Of a DNA stretch of 64,000 bases, positions 40,346-48,434 are shown in pieces. A model generated the notes under the pieces. It did not search any database. It had not been told where the DNA came from and worked only from the letters and a program-made list of their open reading frames with translations. Source of the stretch: Lautropia mirabilis (GTDB taxonomy: Bacteria; Pseudomonadota; Gammaproteobacteria; Burkholderiales; Burkholderiaceae_E); NCBI RefSeq assembly GCF_900637555.1, contig NZ_LR134378.1:2428001-2492000 (forward strand). The letters are read 5' to 3'. A program made the translations under genes and the position numbers. The stretch's first letter is position 1; each line of letters opens with the position of its first letter.

Positions 40346-40375
40346 ATCATATCACACTCACACCATACCGCACAA
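40346..40375 (-). promoter_or_regulatory. sigma-70 promoter for thrS-infC
   Basis: On the minus strand TTGTGC (40375-40370) and TATGAT (40351-40346) are 18 bases apart, 60 bases before the thrS start codon, inside an AT-rich divergent gap. Confidence 0.6.
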
Positions 40376-40472
40376 TTTGTACCAGACAGGCAACACTCAC
40401 ATTATCAATAACTATTTCCCATGCCTGTTCATTTTCGCTGCAAAATGGAGATGCTCACAGGAGACATAGGAA

Positions 40473-41465
40473 ATGAATGCAGATTCCCGCATTTCCCCCT
40501 CCATCCGCGCGGATTATCTGTTCATGATCGAACAGGCGGTCAGGGCCCCCTCCGGGCATAATACCCAACCCTGGAAGTTCAGACTGTTTCCTGACCACAT
40601 CGACATCCTGCCCGATTTTTCCAGGGCACTTCCCGTTGTCGATCCCGATCATCGGGAATTATTCGTGAGCCTGGGGTGTGCTGCAGAGAATCTGTGCATT
40701 GCAGCCGCGCACAAGGGTTGGCTGGGCAAGGTTTCCACCAGCACTGACGGCATCATTCATATTGAACTCAGCCGGCAGGACGGCATTGAGGCACCCCATT
40801 TTGAGCAGATTGCGCGGCGACAGACCAACCGGCGCTGCTACAACGGCAGCATGATTCCCGACAACACCCTCGCCCTGCTGCAAAAGATTCCCATCGAACC
40901 TGGCATCGGCATTCACCTTTACCAGAAAGGGACGCAAGCTTTCGATGACATTGCCGCGCTGGTATGTGAAGGCAACAGGCGACAGATGGGCGACCCTGCA
41001 TTCAAGGCCGAGCTGCGACAGTGGATGCGCTATAACAGAAAACACCAGGACGAAACCGCCGATGGGCTGAGTTATGCCGTTTTCGGTGCGCCGAACCTGC
41101 CCCGCTTCATGGCCGAGTTCATCATTGCCCACAGCCTGGATGCGGCAAAACAGAACAGGACCGATCGCCGGAACATCGCCTCCGCCTCCCATTTTGCGCT
41201 GTTCGCCACGCACGACAACCGCCGGGAACAATGGGTGGCGCTTGGCAGAACGCTGCAGCGCTTCCTGCTGGCCAGCACTGCCGCAGGCATCGCCCACGCC
41301 TATGCCAACCAGCCCAACGAGAACCCCGAGCTGACAGAGCGCATGGCGCAAACGCTGGGCATCAACGAGGAGTATCCGACCATCCTCATCCGTCTGGGGT
41401 ATGCCAAGGCCTCGGCATACGCCCTGCGCCGCAGCATCAAGGACCTGATCGTCGACGAGGGCTGA
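40473..41465 (+). CDS. Acg-like FMN-dependent nitroreductase-family protein
   Basis: A 330-residue protein of the nitroreductase superfamily. The N-terminal APSGHNTQPWKF block binds FMN in this fold. The internal RRQTNRRCYNG and C-terminal GINEEYPTILIRLGYAK also fit the Acg-type subgroup. Acg proteins of mycobacteria are thought to sequester flavin or act as unusual nitroreductases; the role here is unknown. AGGA precedes the ATG. The gene and its upstream gap use more A/T-rich codons than all neighbours, hinting at later acquisition. Confidence 0.82.
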   Translation: MNADSRISPSIRADYLFMIEQAVRAPSGHNTQPWKFRLFPDHIDILPDFSRALPVVDPDHRELFVSLGCAAENLCIAAAHKGWLGKVSTSTDGIIHIELSRQDGIEAPHFEQIARRQTNRRCYNGSMIPDNTLALLQKIPIEPGIGIHLYQKGTQAFDDIAALVCEGNRRQMGDPAFKAELRQWMRYNRKHQDETADGLSYAVFGAPNLPRFMAEFIIAHSLDAAKQNRTDRRNIASASHFALFATHDNRREQWVALGRTLQRFLLASTAAGIAHAYANQPNENPELTERMAQTLGINEEYPTILIRLGYAKASAYALRRSIKDLIVDEG

Positions 41466-41496
41466 GCAGCATTCGGGATAACCATGATTCCCGGCC

Positions 41497-41524
41497 TTTC
41501 CTGCGCCACAACCATTCCTATAAT
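41497..41524 (+). promoter_or_regulatory. promoter of the TPP riboswitch transcript
   Basis: A perfect TATAAT at 41519-41524 with a weak TTTCCT 16 bases upstream would start RNA at about 41531, at the 5' edge of the riboswitch. Confidence 0.5.
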
Positions 41525-41531
41525 CACGTCC

Positions 41532-41658
41532 GTTCCTGGGGGAGTCCTACCCGATGGCGCATCGGCACCTGCCGTGCCTTGCCATCCAAGGACTGAGAGT
41601 CGGCCACTGGCCAAGACCCTTAGAACCTGATCCGGATCATGCCGGCGAAGGGAAGGAA
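41532..41658 (+). promoter_or_regulatory. TPP (THI-box) riboswitch
   Basis: The conserved thiamine pyrophosphate aptamer elements are all visible in order: a GGGGGAGTCC-type 5' arm, GGACTGAGAGT at ~41587-41600, then ACCCTTAGAACCTGATC, GGATCATGCCGGCGAAGGG at the 3' side. TTCCT at the 5' end can pair with AGGAA at the 3' end to close P1. It lies 187 bases before the symporter start codon. Whether it acts by termination or by hiding the ribosome site cannot be settled; GCATGCAG (41662) and CTGCATGC (41747) can pair across the expression platform. Confidence 0.93.
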
Positions 41659-41844
41659 ATCGCATGCAGACCTCCGCGTCCGCGTTCAGCAAGGGCCGCC
41701 AGGCGGCTCCCATGCAGGACAGCGCCCCTGCAAGGGATCATCGCCTGCATGCGCCCGCGGACCAGGCTCTGCCGGTCCGACGTCGTCCCTCCCCCGTCGT
41801 GCAGCCACCGGCCTGCAACTCACGACATCCCTCTGGGAGAGACC

Positions 41845-43347
41845 ATGTACACCTCTATCGGCACCGGGCCAGCCATCTTCTGGCTGGTGCTTTTCTCGGC
41901 CCTTTTCGCAGCGGCCGGCATTCTCTACGCACGGCGCTGGCGCGAGAGCCTCGAAGACTTCGTGGTGGCCCGCAACACGCAGGGCCCCATCGCCACTTTC
42001 GCCACGCTGCTGGCCTCCGCCCTGGGCGCGTGGATCCTGTTCTCGCCCCCTGAAGCAGCCACCTGGGGCGGCATCCCGGCCGTGATCGGCTATGCGCTGG
42101 GCTCGATGTCCCCGCTGGTGGCCATGCTGCTGCTGGGCCGTCGCATGCGCCAGCTCATGCCCCACGGCCACACGCTGACCGAGTTCCTGCTGACCCGCTA
42201 TGGCCGGCCCATGTATGCGCTCACCCTCGCCATCATGGTGTTCTACGTCTTCATCGAGCTGACGGCCGAAATCACCGCCATCTCGATGCTGATGACGCTG
42301 CTGGCCCCGGTACCGATGGGCCTGACGGCCACCGTCGTGATGGGCACGGTGCTGCTCTACACGGCCGTGGGCGGCCTGCGTGCCTCCATCTTCACCGACA
42401 AGGTGCAGATCCTGATCATCGTGCCGATGCTGCTGGCGCTGGTCGCCATCGGCTGGCATGTATCGGGGGGCGCCAGCGGCGTGACGAGCCGCCTGGCCGA
42501 GAAGGCACCGGCCCTGCTGGACTTCGGTGATGCCGGCGGCCTGAAGGCGGGCGCCACCTTCTTCGTGGCCATCCTGCTGACCGGCATCTTCCACCAGGGC
42601 AACTGGCAGCGCATCTATGCCGCACGCAGCATTCAGGACATGCAGCGCGGCTTTCTGCTGGGCGGCCTGTTCGTGGTGCCGTTCATCCTGCTGATGGGCC
42701 TGTTCGGCCTGGCCTGGGTGGCCATGGAGCCGGGTGGCGAAGCCTCGGTGGCGCTCTTCGCCCTGGTGATGCCCAACCTGCCGGCCTGGGTGGCCCTGGC
42801 CTTCATCCCGCTGGGTCTGGCACTGGTGATGAGCAGCGCCGACACGGCCATCAGCGCCATCACCAGCATCATTGCCGTGGACGGCGCCCGGCTGCTGCCC
42901 CAGGCACGCCCTGCCCGCCTGTTGCGGCTGGCCCGCATCCTCGTGCTGGTGCTGGCCATCCCGGTGGTCGTCGTGGCGGCGCAAGGACTCAGCGTGCTGT
43001 ACCTGTTCCTGCTGGCCGACCTGCTGTGTGCTGCCGCCGCCTTCCCGGTGTTCCTGGGACTCTACAGCCGCCGGCATGACGGCGTGGATGCCCTGGTGGC
43101 CACGCTGGCCGGGCTGGCCGCAGGCCTGTGGATGTTCCCGCGCCCGGGGCAGCCGCTGGACACGCTTCTGGAATCGTTCCTGCTGGCCGCCTGCGTGCCG
43201 ATCGTCGTGACGGGCCTGATGCGACTGCTGCGCCGTCAGCGCCAGACCTTCGTGCTGGAATCGCTGGATGACGGCGTGCGGCGCTTCGACCGCGAGGACG
43301 CCCAGCCCGCCAGTGACGACAAGGCGCCCCTGCCGACCCAGGCGTGA
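41845..43347 (+). CDS. sodium:solute symporter family protein, probable thiamine-related uptake
   Basis: Inner-membrane transporter with ~13 predicted membrane helices, of the SSS (PutP/PanF-like) family. ATG 41845 with GGGAGA upstream gives 500 residues starting MYTSIGTGPAIFW; the frame stays open to 41554 only through the riboswitch. Family features are GALGAWILFSPPEAA-type early helix text, an internal FTDKVQ after helix 5-6, and the SSADTAISAITS segment. The TPP riboswitch in front means expression should fall when thiamine pyrophosphate is plentiful, so thiamine or a precursor is the likely substrate. That is inference from regulation; PanF-like symporters have been predicted as thiamine transporters before. 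The C-terminal ~30 residues are a charged tail. Confidence 0.85.
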   Translation: MYTSIGTGPAIFWLVLFSALFAAAGILYARRWRESLEDFVVARNTQGPIATFATLLASALGAWILFSPPEAATWGGIPAVIGYALGSMSPLVAMLLLGRRMRQLMPHGHTLTEFLLTRYGRPMYALTLAIMVFYVFIELTAEITAISMLMTLLAPVPMGLTATVVMGTVLLYTAVGGLRASIFTDKVQILIIVPMLLALVAIGWHVSGGASGVTSRLAEKAPALLDFGDAGGLKAGATFFVAILLTGIFHQGNWQRIYAARSIQDMQRGFLLGGLFVVPFILLMGLFGLAWVAMEPGGEASVALFALVMPNLPAWVALAFIPLGLALVMSSADTAISAITSIIAVDGARLLPQARPARLLRLARILVLVLAIPVVVVAAQGLSVLYLFLLADLLCAAAAFPVFLGLYSRRHDGVDALVATLAGLAAGLWMFPRPGQPLDTLLESFLLAACVPIVVTGLMRLLRRQRQTFVLESLDDGVRRFDREDAQPASDDKAPLPTQA

Positions 43348-43395
43348 CTCTGGCGTGACTCTGGCGTGACTCGGACGTGACCCGGGCCTGACTCA
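43341..43395. repeat. 11-bp tandem repeat across two convergent stop codons
   Basis: Five units based on ggcgtgactct fill exactly 55 bases: two identical, one with one change, two degenerate. Unit 1 contains the symporter stop; unit 5 ends with the complement of the rlmB stop. Confidence 0.85.
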
Positions 43396-44136
43396 GGCCT
43401 GGGTCGCCTGCCGCTGCCGCAGCACCTCGTACAGCACCACACCGGTGGCTACCGAGACATTCAGGCTGGACACCGACCCCATCATCGGGATGGAAACCAG
43501 TGCATCGCACTGCTCCCTGACCAGACGACGCAGGCCCTTGTCCTCGGCTCCCATCACGATGGCCACCGGCCCCGCAAAATCGGTACGGTACAGATCGGCG
43601 TCGGCCTCGTCGGCCAGGCCGTAGACCCGAAAGCCCGCGTCCTGCAGCTGCTCCACCGTGCGCACCAGGTTCGTCACCAGAATGTAGGGCACCGACTCGC
43701 CGGCACCGCTGGCCGTGTGCATCGCCACATCGGTCAGCGGCGCCGCGTGGTCCTTCGGCGCAATCACGGCATCCACCCCGGCACCGTCGGCACTGCGCAG
43801 ACAGGCCCCCAGATTGCGTGGGTCGGTCACGCCGTCCAGCAGCAGCAGGAACGGCGGCCGCTCGCGCCCCTCCAGATCCGACAGCAGCGTGGGCAGATCC
43901 GTGCTGATGGTCTGCGTCTCCACCTGGGCCACCACGCCCTGGTGACGCTTGCCCCCCGCCATCCGGTCCAGCCGTCCGGCCTCCACGCGCGTCACCTGCA
44001 CGGCCTGCTGCTGCGCCAGCTTCAGCAGGTCTCGCACCCGATTGTCGTCGCGGTGCCGGTCGACATAAAGCGACTTGAAACTGGCTGGTGCCTGGCGCAG
44101 ACGCGCCATCACCGCATGAAAGCCGTAGAGCAGCAT
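43393..44136 (-). CDS. rlmB: 23S rRNA (guanosine-2'-O-)-methyltransferase RlmB
   Basis: SpoU-type knotted methyltransferase that modifies 23S rRNA. The ATG at 44136 gives 247 residues starting MLLYGFHAV, the standard RlmB start; the frame stays open upstream without homology. SpoU motifs are LDGVTDPRNLGACLRSAD, IVMGAEDKGLRRLV and SSLNVSVATGVVLYE. It follows rnr on the same strand, the common rnr-rlmB order. Confidence 0.95.
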   Translation of the reverse strand: MLLYGFHAVMARLRQAPASFKSLYVDRHRDDNRVRDLLKLAQQQAVQVTRVEAGRLDRMAGGKRHQGVVAQVETQTISTDLPTLLSDLEGRERPPFLLLLDGVTDPRNLGACLRSADGAGVDAVIAPKDHAAPLTDVAMHTASGAGESVPYILVTNLVRTVEQLQDAGFRVYGLADEADADLYRTDFAGPVAIVMGAEDKGLRRLVREQCDALVSIPMMGSVSSLNVSVATGVVLYEVLRQRQATQA

Positions 44137-44335
44137 GATGGGACTGGAACAGAAAGGAATGAGATTGCCCGGGATGGTACATCCATGCCCGGGCGCAACT
44201 GGCAAGAGCCACCGCCAGGGCGGATCAACGACCGCTCCGTCCACGCCGGCGAATCGGGCCTCCTGTACGGGCACTGAGGCCGCACCCGACAGGCAGCCGA
44301 GCGGAGCAGCCTCAGATCGTCATGGTGCGGGCCGG

Positions 44336-44374
44336 CCTCAGCCGCCAACCTCAGCCGCCAACCTCAGCCGCCGG
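44336..44374. repeat. 13-bp tandem repeat at the rnr 3' end
   Basis: Three units of cctcagccgccaa (third ends gg) overlap the rnr stop codon. Two further copies of the stop-bearing unit lie just downstream of the real stop. Confidence 0.8.
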
Positions 44375-46982
44375 CCTTGCTGCTGCGACGGCGGCGCACG
44401 GCGGCAGCCGGGGTACGTGCTGCACTTCGGCCCGCGCGGCTGCTGGCGCTGCTGCGCGATGCAGCCTTTTCTTCCGTGCCGGCAACACCCTTGGCCGCCA
44501 CCTTGGCCGGTGCCGTCAGGAGCGCCTGCGTGGGCGCCTTGCTGCGACGTCTGCCTGCAGAAGGCCGGCCATTGGAATCACGGCGTCCGCCAGAATCGTC
44601 ACTGCGCTGTCCACGGCCTTCAGCGCGCGCATTGCCACGTCCAATATCCTCGACCAGCCGGAAGTCGATGCGGCGTGCCTCCAGGTTGACGGCCATCACC
44701 TGCACTTCCACCTCGTCGGTGAGCGCGTAGCGGCGGCCGGTACGCTCGCCGATCAGCACCTGGCCGGCCTCGTCGTAACGAAAGTATTCGCTGCCCAGCT
44801 CGGAGACGTGCACCATGCCCTCGACATACAGGTCGTCGAGCGTGACGAACACGCCAAAGGGCGCCACGCCGGTAATGTGGCCTCGGTAACGGTCACCGAT
44901 GCGATCGCGCATGTAGACGCACTTGAGCCACGCCTGCACATCGCGGCTGGCCTCATCGGCCCGGCGCTCGTTGGCCGAGCAGAGAGTGCCCAGCCGCTCC
45001 CACACGGCATGGGATTCGGCCTGCGCCTGCGCAGCCTTCTGGCGGCGCGACGTCTGCGAACGGCTTCGCGTGCTGCGCGTGGCCGGACGCCCCGCTGCAG
45101 CCTCCCCCTCGATGGCCAGCGCCGCCACCTTGGCCTGCGCCCCTTCCGTCTCGAACACTTCGTCGTTTGGCTTGCCTGCATCGGCCTCGATGACCGGCAG
45201 GTAGCGACGATTCTCCAGCAGCGCCTTGATGGCGCGGTGGTTCAGCAGGTCCGGGTAGCGTCGGATGGGCGAGGTGAAGTGTGCATAAGCATCGTAGGCC
45301 AGGCCAAAGTGCCCCTGATTGTCGGGCGTGTAGACGGCGGCCTGCATGGACCGCAGCATCATTGTTTGCAGCAGTGCCGCATCGGGCCGCCCCTGAATCT
45401 GCTGCGACAGCACCTGGTAGTCCTGCGGGCGTGGGCCGCGCTTCTCGCGCGCTTCGACCTGAGCGTTGCCCAGCCGAAGGCCGGTACCCGCCAGGAACTC
45501 GCGCAGCTTGGCCAGCCGGTCGGGGCTGGGGCCCTCATGCACCCGGTACAGCGCCGGATGCTTGTTGCTCTCCAGAAAATCGGCCGCACAGGTGTTGGCG
45601 GCCAGCATGCATTCCTCGATCAGCTTGTGGGCATCGTTGCGGCTCTGGGCGACGATCTCCGTGATGCGCCCCTGCTCATCGCAGAGCATCTTGGTTTCGG
45701 GCGTCTCGAACTCGATGGCGCCCCGCTTCTGGCGCGCAGCCTCCAGCGCCTGGTAGAGCGCATGCAGGTCGTAGATCTGCGGCAGCACCGATTTTCGGCG
45801 CTCGATGGCAGCCACGTCCTCACCGGTCAGGATGCCCCAGACCTCGTTATAGGTCAGCCGCGCCGCCGAATACATGACGGCCGGATAGAACTGATAGGCA
45901 ATCACTTCGCCGTCGGCGTCGATCACCATGTCGGCCACCAGCACCAACCGGTCCACCTCCGGGTTGATCGAGCACAGCCCGTTGGAGAGCTTCTCGGGCA
46001 GCATGGGAATGACGCGCCGCGGGAAATACACCGAGGTGGTGCGCTCCTGGGCCTCGGCATCCAGCGCGCTGCCTGGGCGCACATAGTGACTGACATCGGC
46101 AATGGCCACCAGCAGCCGCCAGCCACGGGGCTTGCCACTCTTCGCGTCGGTCACGGGCTCGCAGTAGACGGCGTCGTCAAAGTCGCGGGCGTCCTCGCCG
46201 TCGATCGTCACCAGCGGCACGTCACGCAGGTCCACGCGGTTGCGGTAGTCAGCCGGCCGCAGGCTGTCGGGCAGCGCCCCCGCCTCGGCCAGCACGGCGT
46301 CATTGAAGCGATGCGGCACATCGAACTTGCGCACGGCGATCTCGATCTCCATGCCCGCATCGTCCATGTTGCCCAGCACCTCGATCACGCGGCCGATGGG
46401 CGGCGTGTTCCAGCCCGGCGGCGTGGTGATCTCCACCGACACCACCTGCCCGGGCTTCGCGCCCTGGGCGCCCCCCGCCTCGATCAGGATGTCGTGCTTG
46501 ATGCGCTGGTCCTCGGGGGCCAGGATCAGCACACCACGTTCCTGCACCAAGCGGCCCACCACGGGCCGATTGTTGTGCTGCGTCACCTCGACAACCTTGC
46601 CTTCCGGCCGCCCCCGGTTGTCAGTCCCGACGCGGCGCACCAGCACCCGGTCACCGTGCATGACCTTGGCCATCTCGCGCGGCGGCAGGAAGATATCGGC
46701 GCTGCCATCGTCAGGCAGCATGAAACCGAAGCCGTCTCGATGCCCCGACACGCGGCCGGGAATGAGGTCGATGCGACTGACCAGCATCAGGGCGCCCTTG
46801 CGCCCGGCCAGGATCTGACCGTCACGTTGCATGGCGGCGACACGCCGCCGCATTCCCACCAGGGCCCCTTCAGGCACCCGCATGCGCTCGATCAGCTGAT
46901 CAATGGAAAGCGGCGCGCCTTCCTCGGCCAGCGTATCCAGGATGGCCTGTCGGCTGGGGGGATCCAAATTTTTTTCTGTCAT
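44364..46982 (-). CDS. rnr: ribonuclease R
   Basis: Processive 3'-5' exoribonuclease that degrades structured RNA. 872 residues: N-terminal helix-turn-helix and cold-shock domains, the RNB catalytic domain with TIDGEDARDFDDAVYCE (metal-binding aspartates), ADVSHYV and HFTSPIRRYPDLLNHR, then an S1 domain (DRYRGHITGVAPFGVFVTL) and a basic Ala/Ser/Arg tail. An Ala/Arg/Ser/Gln-rich insertion (~600-658) separates the RRYLPVIEAD end of one part from WERLGTLCSANERRADEASR. It is followed by rlmB. Confidence 0.96.
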   Translation of the reverse strand: MTEKNLDPPSRQAILDTLAEEGAPLSIDQLIERMRVPEGALVGMRRRVAAMQRDGQILAGRKGALMLVSRIDLIPGRVSGHRDGFGFMLPDDGSADIFLPPREMAKVMHGDRVLVRRVGTDNRGRPEGKVVEVTQHNNRPVVGRLVQERGVLILAPEDQRIKHDILIEAGGAQGAKPGQVVSVEITTPPGWNTPPIGRVIEVLGNMDDAGMEIEIAVRKFDVPHRFNDAVLAEAGALPDSLRPADYRNRVDLRDVPLVTIDGEDARDFDDAVYCEPVTDAKSGKPRGWRLLVAIADVSHYVRPGSALDAEAQERTTSVYFPRRVIPMLPEKLSNGLCSINPEVDRLVLVADMVIDADGEVIAYQFYPAVMYSAARLTYNEVWGILTGEDVAAIERRKSVLPQIYDLHALYQALEAARQKRGAIEFETPETKMLCDEQGRITEIVAQSRNDAHKLIEECMLAANTCAADFLESNKHPALYRVHEGPSPDRLAKLREFLAGTGLRLGNAQVEAREKRGPRPQDYQVLSQQIQGRPDAALLQTMMLRSMQAAVYTPDNQGHFGLAYDAYAHFTSPIRRYPDLLNHRAIKALLENRRYLPVIEADAGKPNDEVFETEGAQAKVAALAIEGEAAAGRPATRSTRSRSQTSRRQKAAQAQAESHAVWERLGTLCSANERRADEASRDVQAWLKCVYMRDRIGDRYRGHITGVAPFGVFVTLDDLYVEGMVHVSELGSEYFRYDEAGQVLIGERTGRRYALTDEVEVQVMAVNLEARRIDFRLVEDIGRGNARAEGRGQRSDDSGGRRDSNGRPSAGRRRSKAPTQALLTAPAKVAAKGVAGTEEKAASRSSASSRAGRSAARTPAAAVRRRRSSKAGG

Positions 46983-46986
46983 CGAT

Positions 46987-47014
46987 TTGACAAGCCTACG
47001 AAAGTACTTACAAT
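46987..47014 (+). promoter_or_regulatory. sigma-70 promoter for tRNA-Leu
   Basis: Consensus TTGACA (46987-46992) and TACAAT (47009-47014) with a 16-base spacer, 17 bases before the tRNA. It begins only five bases upstream of the rnr start codon on the opposite strand. Confidence 0.8.
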
Positions 47015-47030
47015 ACCACTTTATTGATTA

Positions 47031-47117
47031 GCCCAGATGGCGGAATTGGTAGACGCACTAGGTTCAGGTCCTAGCGCCAGCAATGGTGTGGAGGTTCGAG
47101 TCCTCTTCTGGGCACCA
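47031..47117 (+). tRNA. tRNA-Leu (anticodon CAG), copy 1
   Basis: 87 bases including an encoded CCA. Acceptor stem gcccaga/tctgggc, anticodon stem ctagg/cctag around ttcaggt (anticodon CAG), long class II variable arm with stem CCA/TGG, and T loop ttcgagt. Strong promoter upstream, terminator at 47164. Confidence 0.97.
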
Positions 47118-47163
47118 ATTCAACAGGTCAGCTGCCTTGGCAGTCTGGCTTGAAGCAGAGAAT

Positions 47164-47186
47164 TCCCGCTTAGGCGGGATTTTTTT
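47164..47186 (+). terminator. terminator of tRNA-Leu copy 1
   Basis: TCCCGC/GCGGGA stem with a TTAG loop followed by seven T. Confidence 0.85.
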
Positions 47187-47257
47187 GCCCCACCAGCTTT
47201 TTGCTTTCCCCTCTTCCGGGGCATTCAGAAAACTGGAAAAAACCTGAAGCAGTACAC

Positions 47258-47344
47258 GCCCAGATGGCGGAATTGGTAGACGCACTAGGTTCAGGTCCTA
47301 GCGCCGGCAACGGTGTGGAGGTTCGAGTCCTCTTCTGGGCACCA
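47258..47344 (+). tRNA. tRNA-Leu (anticodon CAG), copy 2
   Basis: Same 87-base gene as copy 1 except for two changes that convert the variable-arm pair A-T into G-C (CCG/CGG). CCA is encoded. It has its own copy of the terminator but no obvious promoter, so readthrough from copy 1 or a weak local promoter is possible. Confidence 0.97.
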
Positions 47345-47404
47345 ATTCATCAGGTCGCAAATGTCTTGCAGCGCGCCCTGAGGCGGTAAATCCGCCAGGA
47401 AAAC

Positions 47405-47428
47405 TCCCGCTTCGGCGGGATTTTTTTT
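47405..47428 (+). terminator. terminator of tRNA-Leu copy 2
   Basis: TCCCGC/GCGGGA stem with a TTCG loop followed by eight T; nearly identical to the terminator of copy 1. Confidence 0.88.
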
Positions 47429-47490
47429 GCCCATACATTTTCTCTTCCACGGCAAACACGGCAAAGCTTCTTCAGCCACAAGCCCCTTCG

Positions 47491-47670
47491 GTCACGAAGC
47501 TTCTCTCTTCATGAAGCCTCAGTCCTTGTTTGTGACACCTCTGTCTTCGTGACACCACGCTGGCCGTGAAGCTACGCTGCACATGAGGCTGCCCCCTCTT
47601 CGTGAGACCACACTGTGCATGAAGCCGCTACCCTCTTCGTGAAGCAGCTTCCCTGTTCATTGAACGCTCT
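47491..47670. repeat. degenerate ~17-21-bp tandem repeat (TTCRTGAAGC-like)
   Basis: TGA-centred units recur at 47512, 47533, 47550, 47567, 47584, 47603, 47620, 47640 and 47661, most within ttcgtga or catgaag contexts followed by c/t-rich text. The units are too diverged to be called exact. The gap 47429-47908 holds no convincing gene; a TTG-started hydrophobic frame (47832-47572, minus) overlaps the repeat and is not supported. Confidence 0.6.
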
Positions 47671-47908
47671 GTAAACGACTGGCGGCCAAGACAACAGGCA
47701 GAAAACGCCCAGGCCGACACACCAACACACGTCAGGCAGCCGCACAGACCGCGCGCGCCATGGAAAGGAGACGCAAAGAGACGTTGCAACAGCCAAGCCG
47801 ACTTGCGCAAACAAAATCGCAAAGCCAAGCAAAAGCTTATGCAGTGAAAATGACGAAAGCGGGGATTTACTGCAGAGAAAGCAGCCAGATGAACCAGCTA
47901 CCGAGAGA

Positions 47909-47984
47909 TGGCGTCCCGTAGGGGATTCGAACCCCTGTACTCACCGTGAAAGGGTGATGTCCTAGGCCTCTAGACGAACGGGAC
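47909..47984 (-). tRNA. tRNA-Glu (anticodon TTC)
   Basis: 76 bases including encoded CCA. Closely resembles E. coli tRNA-Glu: gtcccgttcgtctagaggcc at the 5' end, anticodon loop with TTC, and the T arm aggggttcgaatcccct. Confidence 0.97.
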
Positions 47985-48025
47985 TTCAAGAACTGTTTCA
48001 GTACTCATCAGCACCGAAGCACTGC

Positions 48026-48053
48026 ATTATATACTGAAAATCTTTACTTTCAA
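48026..48053 (-). promoter_or_regulatory. sigma-70 promoter for tRNA-Glu
   Basis: On the minus strand TTGAAA (48053-48048) and a perfect TATAAT (48031-48026) with a 16-base spacer, in a very AT-rich stretch. Confidence 0.8.
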
Positions 48054-48122
48054 GTCTTTCAGAAAATTTTTTTCAAAACCTTCCGAAGACCTTATCGACT
48101 GCTACCGCCCTTCTTCTCTATC

Positions 48123-48146
48123 AAAAATCTCCGGAAGTTCCGGAGA
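48123..48146 (-). terminator. terminator of tRNA-Ala
   Basis: On the minus strand TCTCCGGAA/TTCCGGAGA forms a hairpin followed by TTTTT, 20 bases after the tRNA-Ala 3' end. It separates tRNA-Ala from tRNA-Glu. Confidence 0.85.
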
Positions 48147-48166
48147 CCTTGATCGATCAGGAAAGA

Positions 48167-48242
<76 letters not shown>

Positions 48243-48260
48243 AAGCGATCGATGAACAGG

Positions 48261-48289
48261 ATATTACCCCGTGGTTTTGGGCCTTGCAA
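48261..48289 (-). promoter_or_regulatory. sigma-70 promoter for tRNA-Ala
   Basis: On the minus strand TTGCAA (48289-48284) and TAATAT (48266-48261) with a 17-base spacer, 18 bases before the tRNA. Confidence 0.7.
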
Positions 48290-48434
48290 GTCCTTTCCAG
48301 CAAAAAAGTGCAGAAACTGCTGTTTCTTAACCTTCTTTAACCTTATTGGCTGATTTTCAGGGGCCCAAGCACGCTTTTGGGTACGATTCCGTTTTCCCTT
48401 GACCATCTTTTCCCTGTCTTACTGGACTCCACCC

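Noticed and set aside
41554-41844. N-terminal extension of the symporter
   Set aside because: It is the TPP riboswitch read as protein; the ATG at 41845 has a good ribosome site and begins the family sequence.
44322-47027. 901-residue plus-strand open frame
   Set aside because: Antisense to rnr, which has every RNase R motif.
47572-47832. 86-residue hydrophobic minus-strand frame with TTG start
   Set aside because: No Shine-Dalgarno sequence, codon use unlike the neighbours, and it lies in the degenerate repeat region.
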